Assembly (NCBI RefSeq): GCF_001907235.1
Contig: NZ_MQVS01000001.1
Location: forward strand, 62,001-126,000
Origin: Buchananella hordeovulneris
GTDB taxonomy: Bacteria > Actinomycetota > Actinomycetes > Actinomycetales > Actinomycetaceae
DNA length: 64,000 nucleotides
Direction: 5' to 3'
Shown: in pieces, positions 1 through 8,665 of the stretch
How positions within the stretch are numbered: the first letter of the stretch is position 1
How the letters are laid out: each line of letters opens with the position of its first letter
Notes under the pieces: model-generated
Seen by the model: the letters and a program-made list of their open reading frames with translations, nothing else
Told to the model about the DNA's origin: nothing
Database searches by the model: none
Position numbers and translations under genes: made by a program

Positions 1-553
1 TGGCATTAAGCACCGCCTGCCGCAGTTCGGAGGGAATCTCGCCATAGCGTGGAGCGCGTATCGTAAATGCCCATAGTCCATCGCTGCGAAACACGTGATA
101 ATCTTCGTCGGATAGCTCTGACCCTTCGCCGAAGTCGTAATAGTATCCCACGGCTGGGTTGCCGTCGATGGACGTAATATTCAGCTTCTCTACGTGGGCG
201 GTGCGCGGGATTAGTCTTTCTTTCGCGTAGCTGAAAGCCTTCTCTGGTCCTTGCCGTGAGCGTATTCTGTACACCCCTGACTGTCCCAGGAAATGAACTT
301 GTAAGCTTCCGGTTTTGTCTGATGTATCATCCGGTTTGCTGAAATATGCAACATCGTTTCGGTCGGGAGAGTCTTCGTAAGTGATTTTCCAGCCGGGCGG
401 TGCGGTCAGATTGATCTGGTCGCGCACGACCATGTCTCCCCGTTCGGTGAAGCGCGTGGGGACGGGGGTGGGGACTATGTTCAGCGGACTAGAGGTGCAG
501 CCGGTGATGGCAATGGCGGCGATCAGGGCGGTGGTGAAGAGCTTGGGTTTCAT
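1..553 (-). CDS. Predicted lipoprotein, partial (3' end beyond the left edge)
   Basis: This minus-strand reading frame opens with ATG at 553 and runs off the left edge, so the C-terminus is missing. The first 20 residues form a lipoprotein signal peptide ending in the lipobox ITGC, so the product should be exported and lipid-anchored outside the membrane. The mature part has the pattern TERGDMVVRDQINLTAPPGW and, near the edge, IPSELRQAVLNA. Both have close counterparts in the lipoprotein at 915-1553 (RRGDMVTRDEIRLAAPPDW, IPSELRQAMVNV), so the two are paralogues. It is the last visible gene of a minus-strand cluster starting near 4594. Function is unknown; its position behind a WXG-like gene suggests a surface partner or immunity role (inference). 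Confidence 0.85.
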   Translation of the reverse strand, partial: MKPKLFTTALIAAIAITGCTSSPLNIVPTPVPTRFTERGDMVVRDQINLTAPPGWKITYEDSPDRNDVAYFSKPDDTSDKTGSLQVHFLGQSGVYRIRSRQGPEKAFSYAKERLIPRTAHVEKLNITSIDGNPAVGYYYDFGEGSELSDEDYHVFRSDGLWAFTIRAPRYGEIPSELRQAVLNA

Positions 554-571
554 GCTGAATAACTTGGGGTG

Positions 572-820
572 TTACCTGTCGTGGGCAGGTTTGAGGGTGA
601 TTAAGTCATCATAGGAGAAGATGTCTCTGGGGCCGAGGATTTTGACCTTGGGTTCGGTCGCCTCGGTCTGGAGGTATTGACGATAGTCTCGCGCAACATG
701 GTAGATGGCTGGGTGTTGGCAGGTAGGGGACATATTTGGGAGACGGTATAGGTGAGAGAGTGCGACTTGGTCGTGGTCCAGTATCTTTGGGGCGCAGGCG
801 CGGATTATCAGTACTGCCAC
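572..820 (-). CDS. Small possible lipoprotein
   Basis: An 82-codon minus-strand frame starting at GTG 820. The N-terminus is hydrophobic and reaches a cysteine (VAVLIIRAC), which could be a weak lipobox; arginine at -2 is unusual. The same frame stays open further upstream (TLLQTAILVAVL), and an AAGGGGA Shine-Dalgarno-like stretch lies near 855, but no ATG, GTG or TTG lies between. The true start may be a rare codon, or the 5' end may be damaged. The mature part is about 70 charged residues ending in LITLKPAHDR and has no recognised domain. It sits between two paralogous lipoprotein genes on the same strand, which supports it being a real, possibly decaying gene. Confidence 0.45.
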   Translation of the reverse strand: MAVLIIRACAPKILDHDQVALSHLYRLPNMSPTCQHPAIYHVARDYRQYLQTEATEPKVKILGPRDIFSYDDLITLKPAHDR

Positions 821-914
821 TAAGATTGCTGTCTGCAGGAGTGTCTTATAGTCGATGTCCCCTTAAAGATGTAGTCAGGGGCAACACTAATGTCAATATA
901 GCCCCGCTTGTTTC

Positions 915-1553
915 TCACGAGAAAAATGCGCCATCTGAACCGAGAAATTTCACATTCGGTTCAGTTACCTTGGTCCAGGTGACATTAACCATTGCCTGGC
1001 GTAGCTCGGAAGGAATCGGAGAGTTTCTCGGGGAGCATAGGGTGAGCTTCCATATTCCATCATTGCGATATACGAGATATTCTTCGCATGTCTGAGTCAT
1101 GTCACCTACTGTCAGGCTGTAAGTGTAGGCTAAGGCCGGGTGGCCGTTTAAGAATTTTGTGTCCAATATTTTTGTGGGTGTATCGGGTGGCGCCGACAGC
1201 TGGGCGGCTCTTTCCAGTGTCTCTTGTGGATTGCCTTTGTCTAATATTCTGAATATTCCATACTGGCTGAGGAATTCTGCTAGCAGCAATCCGCCATCCC
1301 GGGAATTTTTTCCAGGCATGCGAATTTCGGCGACGCTGTTACTTTCAGGGTCGTTCCAATATGTCAAGTGCCAATCGGGTGGAGCTGCAAGGCGAATTTC
1401 GTCACGTGTCACCATGTCTCCTCGTCTGAGGTAGTGTGTTGGGAGCGGAGTCGTTAACATATCCAACGGCTCCAGGGAGCAGCCGGTCATGGACAGGCAT
1501 AGTCCGATGGCCAGGATGTAGACTAATTTACCGCTAGCCATGAGGATTTCCAT
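915..1553 (-). CDS. Predicted lipoprotein, paralogue of the one at the left edge
   Basis: A 212-residue protein with a lipoprotein signal peptide ending in the lipobox MTGC at about residue 25. The ATG at 1553 is preceded by AAGGAA at a suitable distance; an internal ATG (1541) is a possible alternative. The mature part carries RRGDMVTRDEIRLAAPPDW and ends with a segment containing IPSELRQAMVNVTW, both shared with the left-edge lipoprotein, so the family is duplicated here. The start overlaps the end of the 898-residue gene upstream by 20 bp, which implies translational coupling. No catalytic motif is visible. It probably acts outside the membrane together with, or against, the upstream protein (inference). 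Confidence 0.85.
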   Translation of the reverse strand: MEILMASGKLVYILAIGLCLSMTGCSLEPLDMLTTPLPTHYLRRGDMVTRDEIRLAAPPDWHLTYWNDPESNSVAEIRMPGKNSRDGGLLLAEFLSQYGIFRILDKGNPQETLERAAQLSAPPDTPTKILDTKFLNGHPALAYTYSLTVGDMTQTCEEYLVYRNDGIWKLTLCSPRNSPIPSELRQAMVNVTWTKVTEPNVKFLGSDGAFFS

Positions 1554-4230
1554 TTATTTCCTTGTTGGCCTCATCTGATTGGGTCTTGTTTAAAATGCTT
1601 CCAGTTGAGAGCTGTTTATAGGGGTCGGAGAGAGTTGTTTCTTTTTCGATGAACTCTTTAAAGCTTTTTTGTTGTTCTTCCGTTTGCTCGGTTAAGGGTA
1701 TTAGTTTGCCGGTGGTTGGGTCAAGTAGCTCTATGTAAGGAGTGACCGTATCGCCATTTTTATTAATAAACACTTCCTCTTCGGCTGCTTGAAGAAGGAA
1801 AGCTAAGGTGAGATGTTGCATGCTGTCTTTGCTGGCGGAGGCTAATAGCTTGGTGGCCTCGGTCATGGCGTCGGTGCTGGGAGGGGCGGCCAGGTAGCTT
1901 GAGGTGAACTGTTTGAGAAAGGGGATGGTGGCGGTAGCGAGCGGGTTCCCCGAGGTTAGTGGCGTGACAGCGGCAATCTTGCCCAATATTTGGCGGGTTT
2001 CAGAGTCCTGTTGAAAGTTTTCAAATGCGTCGTTGAGATTGTTGATTTCGGGAGCTCGATAGATGGCGTCGTGTAGGCGCTGCCACTTTTCAATTGCGTA
2101 TGTTATTTTTTGGGGTTGCTGTTGATCGGTGGGTAGGGAAAAGGCTTCTTCAAGATCTTGGCGAAAGCCTACGATCGAAGCGTTTTGCAGCACCTCTAGC
2201 GGAGCGGGCGGATCGTTGGGATCAATAGTGACTGGTACCCGCGCCAGATCGCTAAGAAATCCTCCATCTGCTACTAGACGAGCAGCTTGGTGTGAATTGA
2301 GCAGCAGGTCTCTGCGATCGCCATCATGTGGCTGAACTGGCAAGATTTGCTTATCGGAATCCCAAAAATTGTGGTCTTTAAGGGAGTCGGCGATGCCTTC
2401 GATGTGGGGGGCGGTGATGTGGGCGGCCCAGTGGCGGAGGGCTTGGTTTTGGTCGCCGAAGAGGTGTTTGGATAGGTAGGCGGTTGCGTTGTGTTCGCTC
2501 AGGCCGGTGGAGTTGTCCATGCCGTCCATGTAGCCCACGAGGAATTCCCCGGCGACTTGGGCGCGGGTTTTGTCTACTTCTTCCCAGGCAGCGGTCTGGG
2601 CAGGGTTCATGCCTTCGGGTGGGGGCAAGGGCGCGGTGGCTTGGGCCAGGAGACGGCCAAGAGCATCCCCGCCGTCTTGGAATCCGGTGTTTAGGTATCC
2701 GAACTGGTTTACTACGCGGTGGCCGGTCAGGTAGCGCACGGTGCTGATGTCTTGCCCGGTTTTCGGGTCGGTCAGGGGTGAGTCGGACAGGAGGAAGTCG
2801 CGCAGGGCCGCGCGGCGGTCGTATTCGCGCTGCACGCTGGGGTCGGCCTGGCCCAGAGCAGCATCGGCGTCCTGGTCGATGACGGACTGCAGCGTGCTGT
2901 GCGGCCCGTCAGAGGCCAGGAACAGGGCATGTAATGGGTCTAGCAGGGGGGCGTGTTCGAGGGGAAAGAGTAGTTTTTGGTAGGGCAGGGAGTGAGTGCT
3001 TTGGTGTTGGCTGTGGCTCCAGTTGACCAGGGCACTGGCGGCCGATTGTTGCCCATCGGCCGGGCTGTAGAACTCCGGTCCGAGGGCGAGTTCGGGATTG
3101 TTGGTCGCCGCGTGGCCGACTAGTTGGGTAAAGACATCGAAATTGGTGAGCTGGTCGTTGAAGTGCGCGGTTGGGTCTACCCCTTTGGCGCCATCACGCC
3201 GTAGCTTGTCTAGGAAGTGGTCGGTGAGTTGGCCGGGGGTGTTGCCGTCTCGGTCATGTAAAGCACTGGAGGCCAGGTCGAAGAGGGACTGGGTTTGGGC
3301 ATCGGTGAGGTTTTGTCCGCCGGTGGCCAGCACGAAGGTGGTGCCCAACAAGTCCAGCATTTCTTCTTTGCTGCGACTCCAGCCGCCGGTGTGGCCCTCC
3401 ACGGTGAGGTCTTCTTCGGCCAGGTCCAACGCGAAGCCAGCTAACTGCTGGGGCGTGATGTACCGGGTCAGGGCGGTCACCACAAACGGGTCACGCAAAC
3501 TCGCCCCATAGGTATCAAAAAACTCATTCAAATCCGTGTTGGTGTGGTGCCGATTACGCAGGAAGTCAGCAATCAGTGGGGCCTGCGCGTCGGCCTGCTC
3601 CCAACGGGCCTGGGCCGCCACCAGGGGAAAATCAGTGGCGGGGAACAAGTGCTGGGCCAGGGCCGCTCGCCCCCGCCCGGTCACACTGGCCGGGGCAATG
3701 GCCTCACACGCCCCGCCTATCTGCCCCGCGGCCTGACCGATAGTCTCATCCAGGCCCTCAAGCAGCCGCTCATACCGCCCAACAATGGCCTGCAACTGCC
3801 CATCACGCTGCTCCTCTAGACGCCCGGCCTCTACCGCGGCCTCCATCACGGCCTGCGTGGGATTAGCGCTCAGCGCTACCCGCTGGGCCACCTCGGTGTT
3901 CACCTGGTCAATCAAGCCCGCGTAATGCGTGACCACCTCCCGATACTCTTCCCACAAGTCCGGAATATCGGTGTCAACCGCCTGCTCATAAGCCGCCGCC
4001 ACCGAATCAATAACCCCCGCCAAAGGCCCGATCTGGGCCGCCACCTCCCGCACCCGGACCCCCAACGCGGTGATCTGCCCCGTATACGCATCGGCTGCCT
4101 GCCCCACCCACCCCGGCACCCCACCACCCACATGCCCCCACACCTGCGTGGCCTGCAAACGAGAACGCAACCGATTAACATCATCCACCAACTCCGCCAA
4201 CGCCCCCCGCGGATCCTCCGGCAAAGGCAT
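1534..4230 (-). CDS. Large WXG-like protein, probable type VII secretion substrate
   Basis: 898 residues, unknown function. The frame is open further upstream, but the ATG at 4230 has a good GAGG Shine-Dalgarno sequence and leaves 13 bp to the preceding gene, whereas the upstream GTG at 4299 would overlap it by 56 bp. The first roughly 200 residues are helical and contain VPGWVGQAADAY, a WxG turn followed by a helix as in WXG100/LXG proteins. The rest is a long, mostly helical region with many DxxxF/L segments and no catalytic motif I recognise. There is no N-terminal signal peptide, which fits type VII rather than Sec export. The gene lies between a small helical protein and lipoproteins, like an LXG effector operon. 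GC content falls in the last quarter (about 1550-2350) compared with the rest. Toxicity or enzymatic activity cannot be read from the sequence. Confidence 0.85.
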   Translation of the reverse strand: MPLPEDPRGALAELVDDVNRLRSRLQATQVWGHVGGGVPGWVGQAADAYTGQITALGVRVREVAAQIGPLAGVIDSVAAAYEQAVDTDIPDLWEEYREVVTHYAGLIDQVNTEVAQRVALSANPTQAVMEAAVEAGRLEEQRDGQLQAIVGRYERLLEGLDETIGQAAGQIGGACEAIAPASVTGRGRAALAQHLFPATDFPLVAAQARWEQADAQAPLIADFLRNRHHTNTDLNEFFDTYGASLRDPFVVTALTRYITPQQLAGFALDLAEEDLTVEGHTGGWSRSKEEMLDLLGTTFVLATGGQNLTDAQTQSLFDLASSALHDRDGNTPGQLTDHFLDKLRRDGAKGVDPTAHFNDQLTNFDVFTQLVGHAATNNPELALGPEFYSPADGQQSAASALVNWSHSQHQSTHSLPYQKLLFPLEHAPLLDPLHALFLASDGPHSTLQSVIDQDADAALGQADPSVQREYDRRAALRDFLLSDSPLTDPKTGQDISTVRYLTGHRVVNQFGYLNTGFQDGGDALGRLLAQATAPLPPPEGMNPAQTAAWEEVDKTRAQVAGEFLVGYMDGMDNSTGLSEHNATAYLSKHLFGDQNQALRHWAAHITAPHIEGIADSLKDHNFWDSDKQILPVQPHDGDRRDLLLNSHQAARLVADGGFLSDLARVPVTIDPNDPPAPLEVLQNASIVGFRQDLEEAFSLPTDQQQPQKITYAIEKWQRLHDAIYRAPEINNLNDAFENFQQDSETRQILGKIAAVTPLTSGNPLATATIPFLKQFTSSYLAAPPSTDAMTEATKLLASASKDSMQHLTLAFLLQAAEEEVFINKNGDTVTPYIELLDPTTGKLIPLTEQTEEQQKSFKEFIEKETTLSDPYKQLSTGSILNKTQSDEANKEINGNPHG

Positions 4231-4243
4231 CAACACCTCAGGA

Positions 4244-4594
4244 TCACCTAGCGACACAGACCGCTCCCATCTCTTCAGCGATAATCCGCGCTTGGTCATT
4301 AATCAGCTGCTCGGTGGCATCGTGGTTGCCGATCGCCGATTCCAAACCGGAGCCATAGAGCGCGCACGCGTCGCTGAACTCGAACGTCACATCGCTGAGC
4401 AGCTCGCGCATGCTCTTGAGTGCCTGTTTCCACGCCCGCACGCCGTCGTTAGTGCCCCGCGGCAGATTCAACGCGCACCCGTCCGTGTTCCAACTTTCCA
4501 GAACCCGTCCGGCGAACGCAAACGACCGGCTATCGTGCCAATCACACTTGGCACTCACCCCGGCACTCTCGCGGGAGAACTCCAATGTCTCCAC
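4244..4594 (-). CDS. Small helical protein, likely type VII accessory partner
   Basis: 116 residues from GTG 4594, chosen because GGAGGAGG lies 9 nt upstream; an alternative GTG at 4603 would sit directly against that sequence. The protein is soluble and mostly helical, with no signal peptide and no WXG motif, and includes SDVTFEFSDACALYGSGLES. It is the first gene of the minus-strand cluster that continues with the 898-residue WXG-like protein 13 bp downstream. A gene of this size directly before a long WXG/LXG-like protein resembles the small helical partners of LXG effectors (known for Firmicutes, inferred here). The gene at 50006-50332 has the same relative position in a second cluster. 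Confidence 0.75.
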   Translation of the reverse strand: METLEFSRESAGVSAKCDWHDSRSFAFAGRVLESWNTDGCALNLPRGTNDGVRAWKQALKSMRELLSDVTFEFSDACALYGSGLESAIGNHDATEQLINDQARIIAEEMGAVCVAR

Positions 4595-4603
4595 CCCAAC
4601 CAC

Positions 4604-5224
4604 CCTCCTCCTCGACGGCTAGCAGCAGCCTAGCAGCGGCGCTCACGGGCACGGAGGGCCTGTGGATAACAAAATCAAGCGTTTGAGCAGTCGAGGTCCA
4701 GGAGGCGTCGGCCAGCACCGTCAGCAGCCCAAAAGTACGGTTAATGGAGGGGATGGCCATTGCAGGCCACGCCGATGCCGGGCCGTGGCAAGGTGTCCTG
4801 AGCCGATATCTTCTGCGCTGCGCTGCGCCTGGCCTGTTGGCGGCGGCGTCTAGCTGTGCACGGCTCCCGGGGAATAACCGCCCGCTGGCGGGCACCATCA
4901 GGTCCTTGTGTCACCATCGTGTCCTTAAAACACCGAAATAAGGACATGGTGGTGAGCCAAGGACATGGTGGTGAGCCAAGGACATGGTGGTGAGCCGTCG
5001 GCGAGATGGCGGGACGCCATACATCCACCATGACGCGCAGCCTGTACGCGCATTTCTACCGCTAACCCCAAAAGTACTGCTGGTAATACTGTCCTGGCCC
5101 CTCCGCAGGGCGGCGGGCGCTCGCGCCGCGCCTAGCTGGGCCGCTCTTCGTCCTGGCCCCTCCGCAAGGGTGCCGGAACAGCGGTGGCCGGGCTGCGGAA
5201 CGCTGCGCGCCCAGCACTTGTGCG
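4604..5224. repeat. Intergenic repeat element, copy 1 (19-bp units)
   Basis: No credible gene lies in this stretch. At 4940-4996 there are three perfect tandem copies of a 19-bp unit (AAGGACATGGTGGTGAGCC). To their left, at 4891-4907 and 4911-4928, are two degenerate units in inverted orientation. The centre between the arms reads AAAACACCGAAAT. The same centre and units, plus homologous upstream blocks (GCCGATGCCGGGCCGTGGCA near 4779 and TGGCGGCGGCGTCT near 4839), recur at 54990-55440. The element therefore seems to be dispersed and structured, not a simple microsatellite. Function is unknown. Its exact borders cannot be set from two copies. Confidence 0.7.
4940..4996 (+). repeat. Three perfect 19-bp direct repeats
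   Basis: Three consecutive identical units, AAGGACATGGTGGTGAGCC, at 4940-4958, 4959-4977 and 4978-4996. There are no spacers, so this is not a CRISPR array. The unit length is not a multiple of three and no frame through it looks coding. Confidence 0.95.
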
Positions 5225-5300
<76 letters not shown>

Positions 5301-5388
5301 GTAGCAACCATCTTAGCCTGATCTCTCGCGTGCTTCGCACCAGCGCGCGACAATGGGGTCACCCTACCGGACCGCAAAGGAGTCGAAG

Positions 5389-5922
5389 ATGAGTTCCCCC
5401 GTACACCCCCGGCGCCCGGCGATGCTGGAACCTGCCGACGCTGAACAGATCCGGGGTGACAGTGACCCAGCGCTGCGCTCAGAAGCCGCGAGTGCCACCG
5501 CGCACGCCCTGCTGAGCGGATTGCCCTTGACCCGGGAGGACGCGGAGGACGCCTCCGCACTTTTGGACGACGCGGGCGAGGGCGGCTTGGACGCCATCGC
5601 CGAGTTGTGGTCGCGTAGTCCCGCCACCACTGCCCCCGGCGCCCTGTGGCGCCTATTTCTGGTGCGCGAATGGTGGTCTAGTGACCCTGCCCAATTCGAG
5701 TCTGCCGCCGAAGTTGCTGGGGTCGATGCCATGGTGCTGCACCGGCAGTTGGAGACATTGTTCACGGGCGGCGGCACGCAGGCCTTCCCGGCGCTGCTGG
5801 ATGCCACGGCGGGGCTGGTACGACAACTGTCGCGCGCTCACGCCGATGCGCCGCGGCTGGCGGCGATGGCCGACGAGTTGGCGGCAGCTGCGGGCTTGGC
5901 AGGCGCGGGGCGGCTCGAATAG
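5389..5922 (+). CDS. Conserved hypothetical protein
   Basis: 177 residues from ATG 5389, which has AAAGGAG 6 nt upstream; the frame extends 12 codons further but without a ribosome site. It is a helical, alanine-rich cytosolic protein with the tryptophan-rich stretch PGALWRLFLVREWW in the middle. I recognise this general type from other actinobacteria, but no biochemical role. It is followed after 9 bp by the membrane protein at 5932, so the two are probably co-transcribed. Confidence 0.85.
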   Translation: MSSPVHPRRPAMLEPADAEQIRGDSDPALRSEAASATAHALLSGLPLTREDAEDASALLDDAGEGGLDAIAELWSRSPATTAPGALWRLFLVREWWSSDPAQFESAAEVAGVDAMVLHRQLETLFTGGGTQAFPALLDATAGLVRQLSRAHADAPRLAAMADELAAAAGLAGAGRLE

Positions 5923-5931
5923 GAGGAGCGC

Positions 5932-6597
5932 ATGGTCAACCCGTACTACCACGCCGGGCAGCTGCCGCCCCCGCTGCCACCGCGCAGCAACGCCCCGGGC
6001 ATCATCTCCCTGATCTTGGGGCTTTTGCTGCTCTTCGGTGGGCCGTTCGCTGGCCTGCTGCTGGGAATGTGGGGGATCGCCGATCGGTTTCCGGAGTTTC
6101 TCGATCCGCCGGTGCACAGCGAGGAGATCTCGTTTACGGCCAAACAGGACGGGAAGTATCTGTTCATGGCCAGCGGTCCCGGTATTCCCGCCAACCGCTG
6201 CCTGGTGAAAGATGCTGCGGGTAACTTGCTCGGGCCGGAGGTCACCAACTCCAAACAGGAACTGACGCTCTTCATCGACCGGGAAGAATTAGTATTCCAG
6301 CCGGGCTTTGAGTTCCCGGTGCGGGCAAACGAGAGATACACCCTCAACTGTTACCCCGAGGAGGGGGTCGTCTTCACGGCGGTGCCGAAGATCGACATCG
6401 ACTTCTTGCCCTTCGGTTCGGTGGCTGTGCTCATCGGTTTCTTCGCGGGCGGGATCATTGTGGGGATCATCCTGATAGTGGTTGGCATCGTCTTGCTGGT
6501 GCGCAACTCGCGCCACCGCCGCAACTACGAGTTCTATCGGATGCAGCAGTGGTCGGCAGGACCGCCGGGGCCCTACCCACCGCACGGCCCTTACTAG
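5932..6597 (+). CDS. Membrane protein of unknown function
   Basis: 221 residues with a membrane segment at about 22-46 (IISLILGLLLLFGG...), an extracytoplasmic domain of about 110 residues containing two cysteines (NRCLV, LNCYPEE) that could form a disulfide, a second membrane segment at about 160-192, and a short proline-rich tail (PPGPYPPHGPY). The ATG follows AGGAGGAGCGC. The topology suggests a small surface-exposed beta domain held between two helices. It shares a likely operon with the upstream gene. No function can be assigned. Confidence 0.85.
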   Translation: MVNPYYHAGQLPPPLPPRSNAPGIISLILGLLLLFGGPFAGLLLGMWGIADRFPEFLDPPVHSEEISFTAKQDGKYLFMASGPGIPANRCLVKDAAGNLLGPEVTNSKQELTLFIDREELVFQPGFEFPVRANERYTLNCYPEEGVVFTAVPKIDIDFLPFGSVAVLIGFFAGGIIVGIILIVVGIVLLVRNSRHRRNYEFYRMQQWSAGPPGPYPPHGPY

Positions 6598-6609
6598 TGG
6601 CACGACAAC

Positions 6610-6647
6610 GGGGTGGGGGCCAAGCGTTTTAGCTTGGCCCCCACCCC
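6610..6647. terminator. Bidirectional hairpin terminator
   Basis: A perfect 16-bp stem (GGGGTGGGGGCCAAGC with its complement) around a 6-nt loop GTTTTA, between the convergent genes ending at 6597 and 6663. It lacks a clear U tract but is very stable. Confidence 0.8.
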
Positions 6648-6662
6648 GGTAGCGGGTAGTGC

Positions 6663-7721
6663 CTAGTAAGGCACCACCAGGTGGAACAGCCAGTAGGTGC
6701 CGGCCGCGACCAGCGCCGAAGCGGGAATGGTCAAGAACCACGCGACGACGATGTTGCCAGCAACTCCCCACCGCACTGCTGACAGGCGGCGGGTGGCCCC
6801 CACCCCCATGATGGAGGCAGTGATCGTGTGTGTTGTCGAGACGGGGGCGTGGAACAGGTAGGCCGCACCGTACAGCACGGAGGCGGAAACCCCTTCAGCG
6901 ACGAAACCACGGGCCGGATCAAGCTCGATAACCTTGCGGCCGAGGGTGCGCATAATGCGCCACCCGCCCGCGTAAGTACCTGCCGAAATCGCGATCGCGG
7001 CGGCCAGCTTTACCCAGGTCGGCACGATGATGCCGCCCTCGGCGTCAAACACTTTGTGGGTGGCACCGTAGCCGCCGGCGATGAGGGCCATAACAATTAC
7101 CCCCATGGTCTTTTGGGCGTCTTGCAGGCCGTGCCCGAGCGCCATCATGGCGGCCGAGATGGTCTGCAGGATCCGGAAGCGCCGATTGGCTCGGTGGTAG
7201 GGGCGGTTTCGCACCAGCCACAGCACCAGCACCATCACCAGGTAGGCGGCGATGAAGCCGAAGACCGGCGAGGCAAACATGGGGATGACGACCTTTTCGA
7301 AGATCCCGCCCCACATGACGGTGGTGGACGACGCCAACCCCGCCCCCACTAGCCCGCCGATGAGGGCGTGGGAGGACGACGACGGCAAACCGAACCACCA
7401 GGTGATCATGTTCCACACGATGGCCCCCACGAGGGCGGCCAGGATGATCACGAGGCCGTGGATGGCCTGCTTCGGGTCAGAGGATTGGGTGAAGCCTTGG
7501 ACATCAATGATGCCTTCCCCAATGGTCTTGGCTACCTCGGTGCCCAGCAGGGCCCCGATCACGTTCATGATCGCGGCCATGATGAGGGCCGCGCGGGGGG
7601 TCAAGGCCCGCGTAGACACGGAGGTCGCGATCGCGTTAGCAGCGTCGTGGAAACCGTTGGTGTAGTCAAAGACCAAAGCGATGACGATAACGGTGACGAC
7701 GAGGAAGAGCGCGAGCGACAC
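6663..7721 (-). CDS. pit: Inorganic phosphate transporter, PiT family
   Basis: 352 residues, a polytopic membrane protein that imports phosphate, usually with protons or metal-phosphate. Family signatures are clear: FDYTNGFHDAANAIATSV near the N-terminus and the related second half motif FHAPVSTTHTITASIMGVG, the internal repeat of the PiT fold. The central GHGLQDAQKTMG motif is also present. It directly follows the DUF47 gene with no gap (stop of one next to start of the other), the usual pairing of low-affinity phosphate transporters with a PhoU-like regulator. Confidence 0.96.
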   Translation of the reverse strand: MSLALFLVVTVIVIALVFDYTNGFHDAANAIATSVSTRALTPRAALIMAAIMNVIGALLGTEVAKTIGEGIIDVQGFTQSSDPKQAIHGLVIILAALVGAIVWNMITWWFGLPSSSSHALIGGLVGAGLASSTTVMWGGIFEKVVIPMFASPVFGFIAAYLVMVLVLWLVRNRPYHRANRRFRILQTISAAMMALGHGLQDAQKTMGVIVMALIAGGYGATHKVFDAEGGIIVPTWVKLAAAIAISAGTYAGGWRIMRTLGRKVIELDPARGFVAEGVSASVLYGAAYLFHAPVSTTHTITASIMGVGATRRLSAVRWGVAGNIVVAWFLTIPASALVAAGTYWLFHLVVPY

Positions 7722-8351
7722 TCATGCCTCCTTGACTGCGATCGTTTCGATGACGTGGGCCAACACCTCAAAGTGGTCGATCGCGGACTCCAAGGACTTG
7801 GTGACGTCCTTGAGTTTGATGATCTGTATCGGGTCCGGTTCGGTCTCGAACAGGGACGCCAACATGTGGCGGTAAAGCTTGTCGCCGGCGTTCTCTAGGC
7901 GGTTGATTTCCAACCAATATTCCTTGAGGGACTGCAGGTCGCGCAGGCGGGGGATGGCGTCGTTGGTCAGGGCGGCGCATTGCGCAATGATCTCGACCAT
8001 TTCCACCAGGTCTGAAGGCAGCTCACCGAGCTTGTACAGGTAGATCAAGTCACCGGCTTCGTCGATCTCGTCTACGCAGTCATCCAAGGTGGCAGCCAAC
8101 TCGGCTAGGTCGTCACGGTCAAGGGGGGTGACGAACGTGGAGTTCATCCGCGTGAAAACTTCGTGGATGGCTTCGTCGGCGGCGTGCTCGGCGTCGTGGA
8201 GCGTTTTCAGATGTTCTTTGCGCTCTTGCCGATCGACCGTGGCAACGAGGCTGGTCAATGATTGGGAAGCAGCAACGAGGCTTTGTGCGACCTTGGCGTA
8301 CAGGTCGAACAAGTGGCCATTGGTGGGGGTGGGGCGCAGTCGCACCGTCAT
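7722..8351 (-). CDS. DUF47 (PhoU-like) phosphate transport regulator
   Basis: 209 residues if started at ATG 8351, where the sequence MTVRLRPTPTNGHLFDLY matches the usual beginning of the family. A GTG at 8375 is an alternative; at 8351 the AGGAG abuts the start codon, which is unusual. The protein is all helical, with acidic and histidine-rich metal-binding-like segments (HDAEHAADEAIHEVF, TLDDCVDEIDEAGDLIYLY) typical of the two-repeat PhoU fold. It is the first gene of the pit operon. The family is known to accompany PiT transporters and to modulate phosphate uptake. Confidence 0.93.
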   Translation of the reverse strand: MTVRLRPTPTNGHLFDLYAKVAQSLVAASQSLTSLVATVDRQERKEHLKTLHDAEHAADEAIHEVFTRMNSTFVTPLDRDDLAELAATLDDCVDEIDEAGDLIYLYKLGELPSDLVEMVEIIAQCAALTNDAIPRLRDLQSLKEYWLEINRLENAGDKLYRHMLASLFETEPDPIQIIKLKDVTKSLESAIDHFEVLAHVIETIAVKEA

Positions 8352-8395
8352 CTCCTGGTCCGGGGTTAGGGTCACACCGACGAGTGGTTACCCGA

Positions 8396-8418
8396 GGGTG
8401 CAAGAAAAGTATGCACCC
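8396..8418. promoter_or_regulatory. Palindrome overlapping a possible -10 box of the pit operon
   Basis: A 23-bp inverted repeat with 7-bp arms GGGTGCA and TGCACCC around AGAAAAGTA. On the minus strand it contains TACTTT, a plausible -10 box for the DUF47-pit operon. The location suggests an operator. The binding protein is unknown, and the sequence is not a recognisable PHO box. Confidence 0.35.
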
Positions 8419-8457
8419 TGCGCTTGGTGATCGGCTCATTCGAGTGACAAATCCCGC

Positions 8458-8525
8458 GGCCCATCCGCTGAGTGGGCCTTTTGCTCCCACCATGCGAAAC
8501 GAGAAAACCGCCCGGCGGGGCGGTT
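8458..8525 (+). terminator. Two terminator-like hairpins between divergent genes
   Basis: On the plus strand, GGCCCA...TGGGCC followed by TTTT lies around 8458-8483, and AAAACCGCC...GGCGGTTTT around 8503-8525. No plus-strand gene lies upstream of them (the neighbour is the minus-strand pit operon), so they may end a short untranslated RNA or form a leader of the membrane protein at 8666. They could instead insulate the two divergent genes. Confidence 0.45.
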
Positions 8526-8665
8526 TTGTGGGGACGTCGGGCCGGAAGGCGCCAGTCGGCGCGAAGGCCGCTCGAAGCGGCTCTGGTTGGAGCCCGGGGC
8601 TTTCACGACCCGACGTCACCGTCAGCCTACCCCACACCCAAACCCAAGTGTCGAATGGGGGACAA

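Noticed and set aside
4940-4996. Short tandem repeats as a CRISPR array
   Set aside because: Units are directly adjacent without spacers, 19 bp long, and no cas gene is in the window.
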